NCBI GenBank assembly: GCA_017163975.1 | Contig: JAFFSR010000010.1 | Span: forward strand, 3,443,910-3,507,909 | Reading direction: 5' to 3' | Source of the DNA: Anastatus disparis | Taxonomy: Eukaryota; Arthropoda; Insecta; Hymenoptera; Eupelmidae | DNA length: 64,000 nucleotides | In this document: positions 61,967-64,000 of the stretch, in pieces | How the letters are laid out: each line of letters opens with the position of its first letter | Position numbering within the stretch: position 1 is the stretch's first letter | Program-made: the position numbers and the translations under genes | The notes under the pieces: model-generated | The model's input: the letters and a program-made list of their open reading frames with translations, nothing else | What the model was told of the DNA's origin: nothing | Databases searched by the model: none

Positions 61967-63552
61967 ATGTCGGATTCAAATACAGAATTACCCCAGGTGA
62001 GTACCCTTCACAGGAAATCTCACCTCCACTTCCGATCGGGTGAAAGCCCCGGTGGGTGGAGCTGGCCTCAAGGATTCTGGGGAGGTCGAATTCACGTTAA
62101 CCATAGTGTCGCAGGGCTGGGAGACCAGGCTTCAGCGGCAATTACTACTACTGGAACGCTAGAGGAGACAACCTCGCATAAAAAACATGGAATGGTTACT
62201 TTGCAAGTGCCGAGGGAACGAAGCGGTAGTCAAAGCAGTATTGCTAGCGTTGGAAGTGCTAAAAGTGCTTTCAGCGATGCGTCAGGCTTTGAACAGAACG
62301 GTGTGCGGACGGATATAGATGATCTTTTGGAAATAATGAGGAACCATGATCTTTTGATAGAGGAAATGAAGAAAGAAGTTCAAGCTATGCAGGAAGCTCT
62401 GAAAAAGAATACGAATCTCAAGATTCAAAGTGCAGTGGAAAGATTACAGGTTCACCTGAAGCATGCCGTTGGCCAACAAGAACAGGTTAAGAGTAAAGCA
62501 AATTGTATCAAGGATGGAATAGATCAAATTTATGATCAGCATACGCAGAGAAAAATAGGGCGAAGACGAATGCACGCTGAGGTTCTTAGAGACACTGTGC
62601 TTGCCTGCACTGGTTTCAAAAGGGACCGAGGCAGCGCTAGTAATAGCCCAGAGGATGTGCGGCAAAGCAAGAAAAAGAAGGAGAAAACGATGCCTGGTAC
62701 TCGAAAATCCAGTCTCTTTTAGAGACTGCGACAGCTAGTCAACAGCGCCATCAGGAAGGAAAGAAAGGCACCCGGAAGATAGAAGCGGTGGTTGTGAGGA
62801 TCTCACAGGGGTCTACATACGCAGACGTTCTTGGGAAGCTTCGCGAGGAAGTCAAGCCACAGGAGAGTAGTACTGAGGTCTTGAGCGTTCGACCAACGAC
62901 CAAAGGAAACCTTATAATCCAGATCTCGAAAGAGTCGGATAGAAAGGCCTTCACTGACAACGTTAAGGTTGCAGTGGAGGGTATGGGAACTATAAGTACG
63001 GTGGAGCGGAAAAGAACGATTGAGATTCGCGATCTTGATCAGATGACTACGGAGGCTGAAGTACAGGAAGCACTGAGTAGAGTCCTAAGCTCCGAGCAAA
63101 GATCTCGGAAGGTTATAATCCTTGGACCAAGTAAATTTGGATCTAAGATGGCAGTAGTCGTCCTTGATGAGACTGAGGCAAGAGACCTTTTAAATAAGGA
63201 GCGAATTCAAATTGGGTTTGTTAACTGCAGGATACAGATAAGAACCATGGTAATAAGATGCCATCAATGCTTGGGCTTTGGCCACAGGAAAGACCAGTGC
63301 GAGGGTCCCAACAGGTCCGCGCACTGCTATAAGTGCGGAGAGGCAGGACATACAAGGGCAACATGTCCTAATAATGCCTGCTGCTTCTTATGCCGACAGG
63401 AAGGGTGTGATGGCAAAGCTGTCAATCATGTGGCTGGTAGCGGGGTCTGCAAGGTCTTTAGGCAAGTTCTAGAGGCCGAGAAGAGGAAAAAACGAGAGAC
63501 TTCCAATAAGCCTCGGAAGAAAGTTACCGCATTGGAAACTAGAGGAGGATAA
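61967..63552 (+). pseudogene. ORF1 (gag) of half-LINE copy 2, one frameshift
   Basis: Two open pieces, 61,967-62,722 and 62,788-63,552, belong to one gene: the second frame extends upstream without a stop to ~62,644, and the first frame's SPEDVRQSKKKK region joins it near 62,680-62,700 at an A-run. The whole would be ~528 residues: a Ser-rich start, a coiled-coil-like part (DLLEIMRNHDLLIEEMKKEV), a basic stretch, an RRM-like central part (IEIRDLDQMT), and three zinc knuckles (CHQCLGFGHRKDQC, CYKCGEAGHTRATC, CFLC...SGVC). Everything but the frameshift looks well conserved, so the loss is recent or a sequencing error. Confidence 0.85.
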
Positions 63553-63953
63553 GTACCAGGTACAGTAAGGAAGGCGCTGCGGCGTATTGGTGACCCCACC
63601 CGAAGTAATGCCGAGAAGGCCTAAGTGCCGGGGTGGAATAAAGGTCACGAGGTGGATGTTACTGGCCTTTTGCCCGCGTGACGATTGCATCTTCTTGCAA
63701 TCGTACCGCGGTCAGAAGGACAGGGGGTTAGACGGTCCCCTGGGACTCTGATGCCCTGGATGTGGAATGGAAAGTCCATTCCACAGTCAAGGCTGACGTG
63801 CACTCAGGAACCCGTCACACCGGTGGCAGGATCCCCTCCTGCACGGCGATAACGCTTTGCGGAATCGCACGGCGGGCGTGGATCCTGTCGCTGAAGGTCT
63901 GGTTTAGGCAGATTTCCCGTTTTTTACCACCATAAAAAAAAAAAAAAAAAAAA
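63553..63953 (+). promoter_or_regulatory. 3' UTR and poly(A) of half-LINE copy 2
   Basis: Has the ccaccc...ggggtgg hairpin (63,596-63,636) and the perfect acgattgca/tgcaatcgt hairpin near 63,682, as in copy 1. A-tail at 63,934-63,953. Confidence 0.7.

Positions 63954-64000
<47 letters not shown>
63954..64000. repeat. (ATT)n, continues past the window
   Basis: Pure ATT from the poly(A) to the end of the window. Confidence 0.97.

Larger units (their letters stand above)
61697..63953 (+). mobile_element. Gag-only non-LTR retrotransposon (half-LINE), longer copy
   Basis: Starts at the edge of (ATT)n with gggagtcggcttgaggag, then a 270-bp 5' UTR, ORF1 (61,967-63,552, one frameshift), a ~380-bp 3' UTR, 20 As and (ATT)n again. 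There is no room for ORF2. Its 5' end and its gag differ clearly from those of 52,829-58,883, so it is not a deletion product of that copy; it represents another lineage. Its 3' UTR closely matches 52,302-52,706. Confidence 0.85.

Overview
The window reads as arthropod nuclear DNA, most likely a hymenopteran and possibly a braconid-type parasitoid wasp. This is an inference from strong AT richness, insect-type non-LTR retrotransposons, Polinton and FLYWCH remnants and tRNA-headed SINEs, not from a host gene. I find no intact single-copy host gene, no rRNA and no CRISPR array. Nearly everything that can be explained is mobile or repetitive DNA, and many elements are nested in each other.

Layout. 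1-12,250 is a ~182-bp satellite array. It runs forward to ~3,180 and inverted from ~3,440, and is interrupted by TTAA-flanked foldback MITEs, by a 6.2-kb TA-flanked element (3,956-10,128) with further elements inside it, and by a 0.63-kb element tiled with a ggatatcc-type word. 13,376-22,972 is a nest of inverted repeats. Its two ~2.3-kb arms each hold the same SINE copy with the same 17-bp target duplication, and its centre holds a 10-bp minisatellite, a second SINE and more foldbacks. 23,298-24,776, 24,848-27,452, 30,866-34,600 and 36,538-39,210 are elements or element-like blocks, each built from its own short palindromic word. 28,351-30,695 is AT-rich DNA with nothing recognisable.

40,261-46,361 is a decayed Polinton/Maverick-like block: a protein-primed family B DNA polymerase pseudogene with several stops and a 336-bp insertion, a small intact ORF, a truncated integrase on the opposite strand and a FLYWCH-type gene. 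At 47,120-50,501 a Ty3-type gag fragment is split by a 3-kb AT-rich element whose removal restores the reading frame.

51,701-64,000 is the most striking part. Three non-LTR retrotransposons lie head to tail in the same orientation, each ending in poly(A) followed by (ATT)n: a 5'-truncated gag-only element, a full-length two-ORF R1-clade-like element (52,829-58,883) and a longer gag-only element. The 5' ends of the second and third abut (ATT)n directly, and the tract between them is ~2.8 kb of almost pure ATT. The gag-only elements have no reverse transcriptase but share 3' UTR stem-loops with the two-ORF element, so they look like 'half-LINEs' that borrow its machinery and its landing site. 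ORF2 of the two-ORF element carries three frame breaks, so this copy is probably dead, unless the breaks are assembly errors.
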